64,000 nucleotides of DNA from Acinetobacter puyangensis. Its GTDB lineage: Bacteria > Pseudomonadota > Gammaproteobacteria > Pseudomonadales > Moraxellaceae. The stretch covers positions 1 through 64,000 of the forward strand of contig NZ_OANT01000013.1 in the NCBI RefSeq assembly GCF_900096995.1. Direction: 5' to 3'. The notes below the pieces were generated by a model, which saw nothing but the letters and a program-made list of their open reading frames with translations, ran no database searches and was not told where the DNA came from. Below, one piece after another: positions 27,222-35,568 of the stretch (the stretch's first letter is position 1; each line of letters starts with the position of its first letter). Made by a program: the position numbers and the translations under genes.

Positions 27222-28226
27222 ATGCGTAGCCTGAGCACTTTCTCATCCAAAAAAATCACTTTAACGGCCAGTTTATTGAGTGTTGTGATGGCAATGAGCG
27301 CATGTTCAAAATCCGAACAAGCCACAACAGCACAGCAGGATCAAAGCACAACAAAAACGGCAACCACGTTAAATATTGGTTTTCAGAAATATGGCACGCT
27401 ACCTGTGCTTAAAGCACGTGGCACGCTGGAACAGGCGTTAAAAAGTGAAGGGGTTAACGTGCGTTGGGTCGAGTTTCCGGCAGGCCCACAATTGCTGGAA
27501 GGCTTAAATGTTGGCAGTGTGGTGTTTGGTGAAACCGGTGAAGCTCCACCAATTTTTGCACAGGCAGCCGATGCCAAACTGGTCTACGTAGCGAATCAAC
27601 CGGCAGCACCCAAGGCAGAAGCGATTATTGTGCCTAAAGATTCCACCATTAAAACCGTAGCCGAATTAAAAGGTAAACGTGTGGCCTTAAATAAAGGTTC
27701 AAATGTGCATTATCTATTATTAAAAGCGCTGGAAAAAAATGATTTAAAACTCAGTGATATTCAGCCTATTTATTTGCCACCTGCCGATGCCCGCGCTGCG
27801 TTTGAAAAAGGTTCGGTGGATGCGTGGGTAATTTGGGATCCGTTCTTTGCTGCGGCAGAACAGCAAATTGGTGCCAAAGTGCTTGCTGATGGCGAAGATA
27901 CCGTCAATAACTATCAGTTCTATCTGGCAGATCGTGAATTTGCTCAAACCCAGCCTAAAGTTTTGCAAACCATTATTAATGAATTGGATAAATCAACACA
28001 ATGGGCCACTCAACATCCTACCGAAGCAGCTAAATTACTGGAAAAACCTACAGGCTTGAGTATTCCGATTCTGGAAATATCCATTAAACGTATGGGCTTG
28101 GGTGTGACGCCAATTAGTCAAAAAGTGATTACTGAACAGCAACAGGTTGCAGATGCATTTTATCAGCAAAAACTTATTCCTCATCCGATTAAGGTTCAAG
28201 ATGCGATTTTAGACAATACACATTAA
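27222..28226 (+). CDS. ssuA: Sulfonate ABC transporter substrate-binding lipoprotein
   Basis: A 334-residue periplasmic binding protein of the SsuA/TauA type with a lipoprotein signal (MAMSAC, Cys at about 28). Characteristic segments are LNIGFQKYGTLPVLKARGTLE, VRWVEFPAGPQLLEGLNVG, and VDAWVIWDPFFAAAEQQ. It captures aliphatic sulfonates for the SsuBC permease. It is the first of two adjacent paralogues; the second, at 28296, has a cleavable signal instead of a lipid anchor. It starts after AAGGAAAAAC. Confidence 0.92.
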   Translation: MRSLSTFSSKKITLTASLLSVVMAMSACSKSEQATTAQQDQSTTKTATTLNIGFQKYGTLPVLKARGTLEQALKSEGVNVRWVEFPAGPQLLEGLNVGSVVFGETGEAPPIFAQAADAKLVYVANQPAAPKAEAIIVPKDSTIKTVAELKGKRVALNKGSNVHYLLLKALEKNDLKLSDIQPIYLPPADARAAFEKGSVDAWVIWDPFFAAAEQQIGAKVLADGEDTVNNYQFYLADREFAQTQPKVLQTIINELDKSTQWATQHPTEAAKLLEKPTGLSIPILEISIKRMGLGVTPISQKVITEQQQVADAFYQQKLIPHPIKVQDAILDNTH

Positions 28227-28230
28227 ATAT

Positions 28231-28264
28231 CTTCAGGCATGACTTTTTTGAAGTCTTTTGCCTG
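28231..28264 (+). other. Stem-loop between the two ssuA paralogues
   Basis: TCAGGC/GCCTGA encloses an inner GACTT/AAGTC stem. It is not followed by a T-run. It may stabilise the 3' end of the first ssuA message or tune downstream expression. Confidence 0.55.
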
Positions 28265-28295
28265 ATACATATGTGTTGATAGGTATAAGGAAAAC

Positions 28296-29294
28296 ATGAT
28301 GCACGATACGATTATAGAGATAGACAAGAAAAATTCACAGTCGTGGTTAAAAACGACTTTAGGGTCAATGTTGGCAATTTCTGCTGGTTGTGCACTGTCA
28401 TTTTCGGTCTGGGCGGTAGATACAAGTGTGAAGGAGTTACGCATTGGCTACCAAAAAAGTTCAATTAACTTTGCTGTCGCCAAACAAAATAAATATCTGG
28501 AACAAGAATTTCCGAATGCCAAAATTTCCTGGAATGAATTTCCGGCAGGTCCTCAAATTCTGGAAGCATTGGCAGTAGGATCAATTGATGTGGGGGTGAC
28601 TGGTGATACGCCGCCTGTATATGCGCAGGCCGCAGGCAAGCCTTTATATTATGTGGCTTATGAAGCTGCAAAACCATTGGCTTCGGCAATTTTGATACCG
28701 AAAAACTCTGCTATAAAGCAATTGAAAGACCTAAAAGGTAAACGGATCGCATTACAGAAAGGTTCAAGTTCACATTTTTTATTGGTGCAAGCAGTACAAA
28801 AAGCGGGTCTGAAATGGTCTGATATTCAACCAATTTGGTTAACGCCTGCCGATGCACGGGCAGCCTTTCAAAAAGGTGCTGTTGATGCATGGGCAATCTG
28901 GGATCCTTATTATGCTTCAGCACAACTGAAAGATCAGGCCAAAGTATTAACATCGGGTAAGGGTCTAAGTCCTAATTATACTTTTTATCTGGCCGCACCA
29001 AAATTTGTTCAGCACCATCCCAAGGCAGTGACAGGCTTAATTGGACAGATTAATCAGGCTGATAAATGGGTGCAGAAGAATCCACAACAAACAGCAGCTT
29101 TAATTGCCAAAAATACCGGTTTAAAACCTGAGGTGAGCCAAGTTTTTGTTGACCGTCGTCCAAAGCCTTCCGGTGCTTCACCACTGAATACAAAAGTGAT
29201 TCAAGAACAGCAATTGCTCGCAGATCGCTTCTCCCAACTGAATATTATTCCAAAACGCATCAGCATTGCTGAGGCAGTTTGGAATAAAAAGTAA
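28296..29294 (+). CDS. Second sulfonate-type substrate-binding protein
   Basis: A 332-residue paralogue of the preceding protein with a Sec signal ending near SVWA|VD, so it is soluble in the periplasm. It keeps the family segments LRIGYQKSSINFAVAKQ, ISWNEFPAGPQILEALAVG and VDAWAIWDPYYASAQLK. The N-region is long (about 25 residues before the hydrophobic core), so the start could be 28296 or 28299, both after AAGGAAAAC. Two binding proteins feeding one SsuBC suggests a wider substrate range. Confidence 0.9.
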   Translation: MMHDTIIEIDKKNSQSWLKTTLGSMLAISAGCALSFSVWAVDTSVKELRIGYQKSSINFAVAKQNKYLEQEFPNAKISWNEFPAGPQILEALAVGSIDVGVTGDTPPVYAQAAGKPLYYVAYEAAKPLASAILIPKNSAIKQLKDLKGKRIALQKGSSSHFLLVQAVQKAGLKWSDIQPIWLTPADARAAFQKGAVDAWAIWDPYYASAQLKDQAKVLTSGKGLSPNYTFYLAAPKFVQHHPKAVTGLIGQINQADKWVQKNPQQTAALIAKNTGLKPEVSQVFVDRRPKPSGASPLNTKVIQEQQLLADRFSQLNIIPKRISIAEAVWNKK

Positions 29295-29315
29295 TATTTT
29301 ATATAGGTTATTGAG

Positions 29316-30527
29316 ATGAAAATTTTCTGGTTTATTCCTACACATGGTGACAGTCGTTATTTAGGCACAAGCAAAGGCGCCCGCCAAGTTGATCATGCCT
29401 ATATGAAGCAAATTGCAGTGGCAGTAGATAATCTGGGGTATGAAGGTGTATTGATTCCGACAGGTCGTTCTTGTGAAGATCCGTGGATTACAGCAGCAAG
29501 TTTGATTGATGCGACTCGTAACTTGAAGTTTCTAGTGGCATTACGCCCTGGCGTAACCTCACCTTCGCTTGCAGCACGTATGGCTGCTACGTTTGACCGT
29601 TTATCCAACGGACGGGTGCTTTTAAATCTGGTAACAGGTGGTGATGAAGAAGAATTAAGAGGTGATGGCTTATATGAAGATCATGCAACTCGTTATCAGA
29701 CTGCGACTGAATATACCACCATCTGGCGTGAAATTTTAAGTCGTTCTCATAACGGTGAGGCCTTCACTTTTCATGGTCAACATTTAAGTGTTGATGATGC
29801 AAAATTACTCTATCCACCAATTCAACAGCCTTATCCACCGTTATGGTTTGGTGGATCTTCGGATGCAGCACAAGAACTTGCCGCAGCACAAGTGGATACT
29901 TACCTGACTTGGGGTGAACCACCAGCAGCAGTAAAAGAAAAAATTGACAATATGAAAGCCAAGGCAGCGGCAAAAGGTAGAACATTAAATTATGGTATTC
30001 GCCTGCATGTCATCGTGCGTGAAACCAATGAAGAAGCATGGGCAGCGGCCAATGACCTAATTCAATATCTTGATGAAGCAACCATTGCAGCAGCACAGAA
30101 AAAGTTTGCACAAATGGATTCTATTGGTCAAAAACGTATGGCAGCGCTGCATGGTGGCAATCGTGACAAGCTGGAAGTTTCGCCTAACTTATGGGCTGGG
30201 ATTGGTTTGGTTCGTGGTGGTGCGGGTACAGCACTGGTGGGTGATGCAGAAACTGTTGCTGCGCGGATTCAGGAATATGCTGATCTTGGTATCGATACCT
30301 TTATTTTTTCGGGTTACCCACATCTGGAAGAATCCATTCGTTTTGCAGAGCTGGTTTTTCCACTATTACCGTTGGAAACACGCAGTAAATTGGTACAACC
30401 AAATTTAACAGGTCCATTTGGTGAAATCATTGCCAATAACTATGTGCCAGAACAAAGCAAGATATCAGAACAAAGCAAAGTGCCGGAACAAGACAATCAC
30501 AAAACAAAAACGTTGGAGAATAGCTAA
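29316..30527 (+). CDS. ssuD: FMNH2-dependent alkanesulfonate monooxygenase
   Basis: A 403-residue luciferase-like (TIM-barrel) enzyme that cleaves the C-S bond of alkanesulfonates, releasing sulfite and an aldehyde, using FMNH2 from SsuE. It starts with [20 protein letters not shown] as in E. coli SsuD, then [15 protein letters not shown] and [17 protein letters not shown]. It is about 20 residues longer than the E. coli enzyme (381). The extra tail after NNYVP is hydrophilic with a repeated EQSK unit and looks disordered. Its stop overlaps the ssuC start (TAATG). Confidence 0.96.
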   Translation: MKIFWFIPTHGDSRYLGTSKGARQVDHAYMKQIAVAVDNLGYEGVLIPTGRSCEDPWITAASLIDATRNLKFLVALRPGVTSPSLAARMAATFDRLSNGRVLLNLVTGGDEEELRGDGLYEDHATRYQTATEYTTIWREILSRSHNGEAFTFHGQHLSVDDAKLLYPPIQQPYPPLWFGGSSDAAQELAAAQVDTYLTWGEPPAAVKEKIDNMKAKAAAKGRTLNYGIRLHVIVRETNEEAWAAANDLIQYLDEATIAAAQKKFAQMDSIGQKRMAALHGGNRDKLEVSPNLWAGIGLVRGGAGTALVGDAETVAARIQEYADLGIDTFIFSGYPHLEESIRFAELVFPLLPLETRSKLVQPNLTGPFGEIIANNYVPEQSKISEQSKVPEQDNHKTKTLENS

Positions 30528-31318
30528 TGGCGAATAGTTATGTTTCACGTGGAACACGGCAAGTGGGTAAAAGTCTATTGCCGTGGTTGGTGCCAATTGC
30601 ACTGATTGCGTTTTGGCAAATTGCTTCACAAACCGGTTGGTTAGAAAGCAGAATTTTACCTGCACCCTCTGCTGTAGTGGTGGCATTCTGGCATTTGTTG
30701 ATCAGTGGCGAACTTTGGCAGCATGTTAAAGTCAGTGCAGGTCGTGCGCTATCAGGATTATTGATTGGTGGCGGTTTAGGACTGGTTCTGGGTTTATTGA
30801 ATGGTTCTTCCAGAACAGCATCGACATTGCTGGATACCACCTTGCAGATGATTCGTAACATCCCTGCCCTCGCTCTGATTCCATTGGTGATTTTATGGTT
30901 CGGTATTGATGAGTCGGCAAAATTGTTTTTGGTGGCAATTGGTGTGTTTTTCCCGATTTATATCAATACCTATCATGGTATTCGTTCGGTTGATCCCCAA
31001 TTGATTGAAATGGGTAAAAGTTATGGTTTAACCCGTTGGCAACTATACAAGGAAATCATTTTGCCGGGTGCTATGCCCTCTATTCTGGTCGGGTTGCGTT
31101 TTGCGCTGGGTCTGGTTTGGGTATTATTGATCGTTGCAGAAACTATATCCGCACAGTCTGGTATCGGTTATATGACCATGAATGCCCGTGAGTTTCTACA
31201 AACTGACATTGTACTGGTCGGGATCTTGCTTTATGCCCTGTTAGGTAAACTGGCAGATGTACTGGCACAGGCACTGGAACGCTATTTATTACGTTGGCAC
31301 GCTGGTTATCAGGCATAA
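30527..31318 (+). CDS. ssuC: Sulfonate ABC transporter permease
   Basis: A 263-residue inner-membrane permease with about six helices. The cytoplasmic coupling (EAA) loop is visible as EMGKSYGLTRWQLYKEIILPGAMPSILVGLR. It forms the channel with SsuB as the ATPase. The ATG shares one base with the ssuD stop, indicating translational coupling. Confidence 0.95.
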   Translation: MANSYVSRGTRQVGKSLLPWLVPIALIAFWQIASQTGWLESRILPAPSAVVVAFWHLLISGELWQHVKVSAGRALSGLLIGGGLGLVLGLLNGSSRTASTLLDTTLQMIRNIPALALIPLVILWFGIDESAKLFLVAIGVFFPIYINTYHGIRSVDPQLIEMGKSYGLTRWQLYKEIILPGAMPSILVGLRFALGLVWVLLIVAETISAQSGIGYMTMNAREFLQTDIVLVGILLYALLGKLADVLAQALERYLLRWHAGYQA

Positions 31319-31329
31319 GGAGACATTAA

Positions 31330-32133
31330 ATGAGTAACTTAAATGCAAATGTTTATGCCGAAAATACTTTTAAGGAAAATCTTGATAGTTTGCAGGAAAC
31401 AGAGCGTAAACAACAGGGTGCAGAAATCCTGATTGAGGAACTATCCAAATTATATGGTGATGTCACGGTACTAGACCATCTTAATTTGCATATTCGTTCC
31501 GGTGAATTTCTGGCGATTGTCGGACGCAGTGGTTGTGGTAAATCGACATTACTGCGTTTGATTGCCGGGCTTGAGCAAGCCAGTCAGGGCGTAATCCAGT
31601 TTCAGTCCAAACGTGGTGTACGTGAAGGTGTTACCACCGATGATGTCCGGGTGATGTTTCAGGACCCTCGCCTTCTACCGTGGCGTAGTGTATTGCAAAA
31701 TGCACAACTAGGTTTGCCGGATGTTCAAAAATCAAAAGCGACAGAATTGCTTGAAAAAGTCGGTTTATCGGAAAAATCCAAGCAATGGCCGACCCAACTT
31801 TCCGGTGGTCAACGGCAACGGGTGGCACTGGCACGCGCCTTGTCCCATCAGCCTAGAATTTTATTGCTGGATGAACCGCTTGGTGCACTGGATGCGCTTA
31901 CCCGTCTGGATATGCAAAGTCTGATTGAAAAACTATGGCTAGAGCATGGTTTTACTACAATTTTGGTAACCCATGATGTGTCAGAAGCGGTACAACTGGC
32001 AGATCGGATTATTTTGCTGGATCGTGGCCATATTGCACAAAGTTTTAATGTGGATTTACCCCGACCACGACAAAAAGGCGTGCAATTTGCCGAGCTGGAA
32101 CAGAAAGTACTTAATGCAGTTTTAGCAACTTGA
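31330..32133 (+). CDS. ssuB: Sulfonate ABC transporter ATP-binding protein
   Basis: A 267-residue ATPase with Walker [10 protein letters not shown], the Q-loop in [12 protein letters not shown], signature [15 protein letters not shown], Walker [13 protein letters not shown] and the H-loop in LVTHDVSEA. Residues 1-35 precede the ABC domain and are not conserved. It is the last gene of ssuA-ssuA2-ssuDCB, starting after AAGGAG. Confidence 0.96.
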   Translation: MSNLNANVYAENTFKENLDSLQETERKQQGAEILIEELSKLYGDVTVLDHLNLHIRSGEFLAIVGRSGCGKSTLLRLIAGLEQASQGVIQFQSKRGVREGVTTDDVRVMFQDPRLLPWRSVLQNAQLGLPDVQKSKATELLEKVGLSEKSKQWPTQLSGGQRQRVALARALSHQPRILLLDEPLGALDALTRLDMQSLIEKLWLEHGFTTILVTHDVSEAVQLADRIILLDRGHIAQSFNVDLPRPRQKGVQFAELEQKVLNAVLAT

Positions 32134-32257
32134 GTTTTAATATATTGTGATATAAAGAAAATTTAAAAAAACATTTCAAGTATATAGGAATTAGGCTAAA
32201 CTTTTCTCAAATAAAAATAAAAACAGCGACATACATGCTGCCAACAGGGGAAAAGTT

Positions 32258-33187
32258 ATGCCGAAAAAGCTTATAGATACGTTCTATCAAAGCCCACAAG
32301 ATATGATAGATTTGTTGCCGATTCCTGCTGTAATGATTCATCATCGTTATCTTATTTTATATGTAAATAAACGCTTTGCCGATCTACATGGCAGTACCAT
32401 TGAACAAATGCAGGGACGACATTTATCAAGTTTTTCTGAAAGTGCGGGACAAGTAGTAAAGGAATACTTTGCTGCATACAATAATGGTGAACAACTCTCC
32501 TCTCAGGAGATTTATGTTTATGGTATTTATTTTCAAATTTTAATATTTCCAATTTATAATAAGAATAATCAGCTGGAAGCATTATTTTTCTTACAGTGGA
32601 ATATCTCTAAAAGCAAACGATTACAGCAAATGTTTAATCAAAATAATAAACGCTATAAAGCGCAATTACAATTTGACCAATTGACAGGAATTGCTAATGA
32701 TTATGCTTTGGAAGAATATTTTTCAATTCTTAAAAAACAAGTGATTTATCCAGAAGTTTCAATATTACTGATTGATATTGATCACTTTTCTGAATTTAAT
32801 AAAGAACATGGATTTATTAAATCTAATGTAGCACTGCATAATATTGCACAAACCTTAAAACAGGAATTAAGAGCAGAAAAAGATTTTCTGGCAAAATTAA
32901 ATAGTGATCGATTTATTGCATTATTTCCTGCCGTAAGTCATTTTACCGCTTTAACCATTGCAGAAAGATTTAGAAATAGTGTTTACCAGCTAGATTTAAG
33001 ACATGAGGCCGGTATTCATCACCATTTAACTGTTTCTATTATTTTACATAGTTTACCGATTTCACAATTACCATGCATTAATCACTTGATCCATAAATTA
33101 AGCGATCAGTTAAGGCGAAATAAAAAAAATGGTCGTAATCATAGTACCTTATATTTTGAAGAGGTAGTGGAAACTTTAAGTGATTGA
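32258..33187 (+). CDS. PAS plus degenerate GGDEF protein
   Basis: A 309-residue cytosolic protein with no signal or membrane segment. Residues about 15-125 form a PAS-like domain (IPAVMIHHRYLILYVNKRFADLHG). Residues about 140-300 follow the GGDEF fold (FDQLTGIANDYALEEYF, ILLIDIDHFSEFNKEHG). The active-site motif is NSDRF at 215-219 instead of GGDEF, so cyclase activity is very unlikely. It may bind a ligand or a partner. It is a paralogue of the next gene. The pair is AT-richer than the ssu genes on both sides. Confidence 0.8.
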   Translation: MPKKLIDTFYQSPQDMIDLLPIPAVMIHHRYLILYVNKRFADLHGSTIEQMQGRHLSSFSESAGQVVKEYFAAYNNGEQLSSQEIYVYGIYFQILIFPIYNKNNQLEALFFLQWNISKSKRLQQMFNQNNKRYKAQLQFDQLTGIANDYALEEYFSILKKQVIYPEVSILLIDIDHFSEFNKEHGFIKSNVALHNIAQTLKQELRAEKDFLAKLNSDRFIALFPAVSHFTALTIAERFRNSVYQLDLRHEAGIHHHLTVSIILHSLPISQLPCINHLIHKLSDQLRRNKKNGRNHSTLYFEEVVETLSD

Positions 33188-33207
33188 AAAATATAAAGAG
33201 GACCGAG

Positions 33208-34158
33208 GTGGAAAATACAGATATTGACAAAAATATAGTGGCATTAAAATCATATTATGATGAGAATCCATCAGCGATACTGGAAAATCCTCATATCGGG
33301 GTTTGTCTGTTTTTTCCAAATGGTAGAATTATCTATGCTAATGAAAAGATTGCATCGATTTATCAAATAACTCTACAGCGCATGTATGAAAAAAGAATCC
33401 ATGATTTTTGCCATTATACCGCACATCATTATACCGAATTTTTAACCCAACTTGAGCTTGAGCAGCATGTCAAGACACAGGAAATGTATGCGAATGGTGC
33501 ATATTATCTATATAAAATTCAAGGGAAATATAAAAATCAGCAGTTGATTCTCATTGTTACATTGGTGGATATAACTCCTTACAAACGGATTGAACTGGTA
33601 CTTGAAAAAAATAACAGACAATTGCAACAGATTCGTTTATTGGATCGTATGACTGGATTGAATAATTACACAGCATTTGAACGTAAAATCCAGGACATCT
33701 ATCAGGATAAAAGTCAAGAAAGTATAAGCATGATTTTATTAAATATTGATAATTTTAAAAGATTTAATCTGGAAAATGGTTTTGAATCCGGAGATGCCGC
33801 CATAAAAAAAATGAGCGCATGTTTGGATCGATTTAGTGATTCGGTTGAACAGCTACTTTTTCATTTAGGCCGTGATGAATTTATTTTTATTTTGCTTAAT
33901 ATGCAAGACTGGAATTTATACACCTTTGTAGAACGGTTAAAAGTTGAAATTCATAATATAAATATCTATTTTAGTTCAGGAATAGATAATCGCTTAACAG
34001 TATCACTAGCCATTGAAAAATATCAATCAGGAGCACATTTTGATATTGATTTTTTTCTGGTGAGATTACAGAATTTAATGCAGCAGGCAAAGCAACAGGG
34101 CGGTAATTGCTGGATAGATCGTTATATTGATCTTCAGTATAAAAAAACTGATGATTAA
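33208..34158 (+). CDS. PAS plus degenerate GGDEF protein, second copy
   Basis: A 316-residue cytosolic paralogue of the preceding protein: a PAS-like domain (about 20-135; NPHIGVCLFFPNGRIIYAN is close to this region) then a GGDEF fold (DRMTGLNNYTAFERK, ILLNIDNFKRFNLENG). The signature reads GRDEF at 221-225, with only the second Gly replaced. Catalysis is doubtful but less clearly lost than in the first copy. The GTG at 33208 has AGAGGA five bases upstream and is preferred to a TTG at 33184 that overlaps the previous stop. The two genes are likely cotranscribed. Confidence 0.78.
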   Translation: MENTDIDKNIVALKSYYDENPSAILENPHIGVCLFFPNGRIIYANEKIASIYQITLQRMYEKRIHDFCHYTAHHYTEFLTQLELEQHVKTQEMYANGAYYLYKIQGKYKNQQLILIVTLVDITPYKRIELVLEKNNRQLQQIRLLDRMTGLNNYTAFERKIQDIYQDKSQESISMILLNIDNFKRFNLENGFESGDAAIKKMSACLDRFSDSVEQLLFHLGRDEFIFILLNMQDWNLYTFVERLKVEIHNINIYFSSGIDNRLTVSLAIEKYQSGAHFDIDFFLVRLQNLMQQAKQQGGNCWIDRYIDLQYKKTDD

Positions 34159-34294
34159 TCTGTCAGTTTAAGCATGCAATATTAGCGGTAATTGATTATA
34201 TTCAAAATGTATAAGTAATCTTTAATTTATGATTTTACATTTTTTTTGTATAAACTAGTATGTTGAGTATTGTTGATATTTTTAGGCTTATACA

Positions 34295-35023
34295 ATGTCT
34301 CATACACAAACTCATCCACTGAATATTGTTGCAGTTTCAGGCGGATTAAATACCCCATCAAAAACAGAAAGTCTGGTACAAAATATTTTAGATGAATTAG
34401 CGGCGGCTACGGCAATCAATGTGCACTTTATTAAACTTAGTGAAATAGGGCCATTACTAGGTGGCGCAATTTATCGCAATCAGTTACCACAACGAGTGCA
34501 GGATGATCTGGCTGCCATTGAAGCTGCGGATGCGCTAATTGTTGGCACACCTGTTTATCGCGCATCATTTACTGGTTTGTTTAAGCATTTATTTGATTTT
34601 GTAGAACAAACGGCATTGGTTGACGTACCAGTGTTATTGGCTGCTTCTGGTGGTAGTGATCGTCATGCTTTAGTGCTGGAGCATCAATTACGTCCATTAT
34701 TTAGCTTTTTTCAGGCGCAAACTTTGCCGATTGGCGTGTATGCCACAGACAAAGACTTTACGCCGGAATATACCATCAAGAGTGAACAATTAAAAGATCG
34801 CATTACACTGGCAGTTGCACGTGCACTACCGATTCTGGAATGGGCGCCAGCCAAAGGTCGTCGGGCACAATTGGTGAAGGAAAAAACCCAGCAAGCCAAT
34901 CAGCAACTGGGGATTAATAAACAGATTGAGCAGGATGATGTGTTACCTTCTGCTGCTGTTCCAAGTTTGAATGCCGCAGAATCCCGTTTGCATAGTAAAA
35001 CAGTAAAATCTTCAGTCGCTTAA
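34295..35023 (+). CDS. ssuE: NAD(P)H-dependent FMN reductase of the SsuE/MsuE type
   Basis: A 242-residue flavodoxin-like reductase supplying FMNH2 to SsuD. Motifs: VAVSGGLNTPSKTESLVQ (FMN phosphate loop), VGTPVYRASFTGLFKHLFDF (the SsuE/MsuE signature) and AASGGSDRHALVLEHQLRPL. It has about 50 extra C-terminal residues beyond the fold, hydrophilic and poorly conserved. It has its own upstream region and is separated from ssuB by the two PAS-GGDEF genes. It is the expected partner of SsuD. Confidence 0.9.
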   Translation: MSHTQTHPLNIVAVSGGLNTPSKTESLVQNILDELAAATAINVHFIKLSEIGPLLGGAIYRNQLPQRVQDDLAAIEAADALIVGTPVYRASFTGLFKHLFDFVEQTALVDVPVLLAASGGSDRHALVLEHQLRPLFSFFQAQTLPIGVYATDKDFTPEYTIKSEQLKDRITLAVARALPILEWAPAKGRRAQLVKEKTQQANQQLGINKQIEQDDVLPSAAVPSLNAAESRLHSKTVKSSVA

Positions 35024-35377
35024 ATTCACTGTTAAACATATAAAGCTGATCGCTGTTTATTAGGGAAAACTGGGCATTATTGTTATATTGCAGTGTTGAA
35101 ATTATAGCGTGGTTAATTTTACGGCATTTTTGAGTGTTGTTTATAGGTGTTTGCAACCAGATAATCAGGACATGGCTGTAAGTGTGTCAATTGGCAAGCT
35201 AGAGGCAAAAATAGTGTATGCCAGACGACAGGGTATTTTAAAATGTCGTGAAATTTTTAATCATTATCATGAGAGAATCGTGCTGAAAATCAGGAATTGT
35301 AGTCAAATGTATCCAAAATTAGGTTTTTGTAATCAAAACTTCATTTTCAGCAAATAAATTAAGCAAATTAATAGCAA
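35024..35377. other. Intergenic region upstream of pga genes, no supported gene
   Basis: About 350 bases after ssuE. A plus-strand frame at 35109-35357 includes the mildly protein-like stretch VSIGKLEAKIVYARRQGIL, but has no ribosome-binding site and no family I recognise. It may be decayed coding sequence. pgaA, expected here, is absent. Confidence 0.4.
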
Positions 35378-35490
35378 TTTTTTGATGACGAATCGGTTAA
35401 TATTCACAAAATTTCTGCGATTAGTGATGCGGCAGATATTTTAAACACATTACCTATTCACAATATTGATTTATTGTTGTTATCAGTAGA
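35378..35490 (+). pseudogene. Possible receiver-domain-like gene remnant
   Basis: An open frame without a start codon reads FDDESVNIHKISAISDAADI and continues LNTLPIHNIDLLLLSVENM. A DDE-type acidic start followed by a hydrophobic D-LLL-V strand resembles pieces of a response-regulator receiver domain with the middle missing. A stop codon lies just upstream and a terminator hairpin at the end. It could equally be chance. The evidence is weak. Confidence 0.25.
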
Positions 35491-35531
35491 AAACATGTCA
35501 TTTCTTTTTGAGGAAATGATGTGTTTTTTTT
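35491..35531 (+). terminator. Hairpin with T-run just upstream of pgaB
   Basis: ACATGTCATTTC pairs with GAAATGATGTGT with a mismatched pair near the base, followed by eight T residues. It has the form of a rho-independent terminator. With pgaB starting at 35569 it either ends an upstream transcript or attenuates the pga operon. Confidence 0.75.
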
Positions 35532-35568
35532 ATTGGACGATAGTAAGGATGAATGAGATTGAACATTC

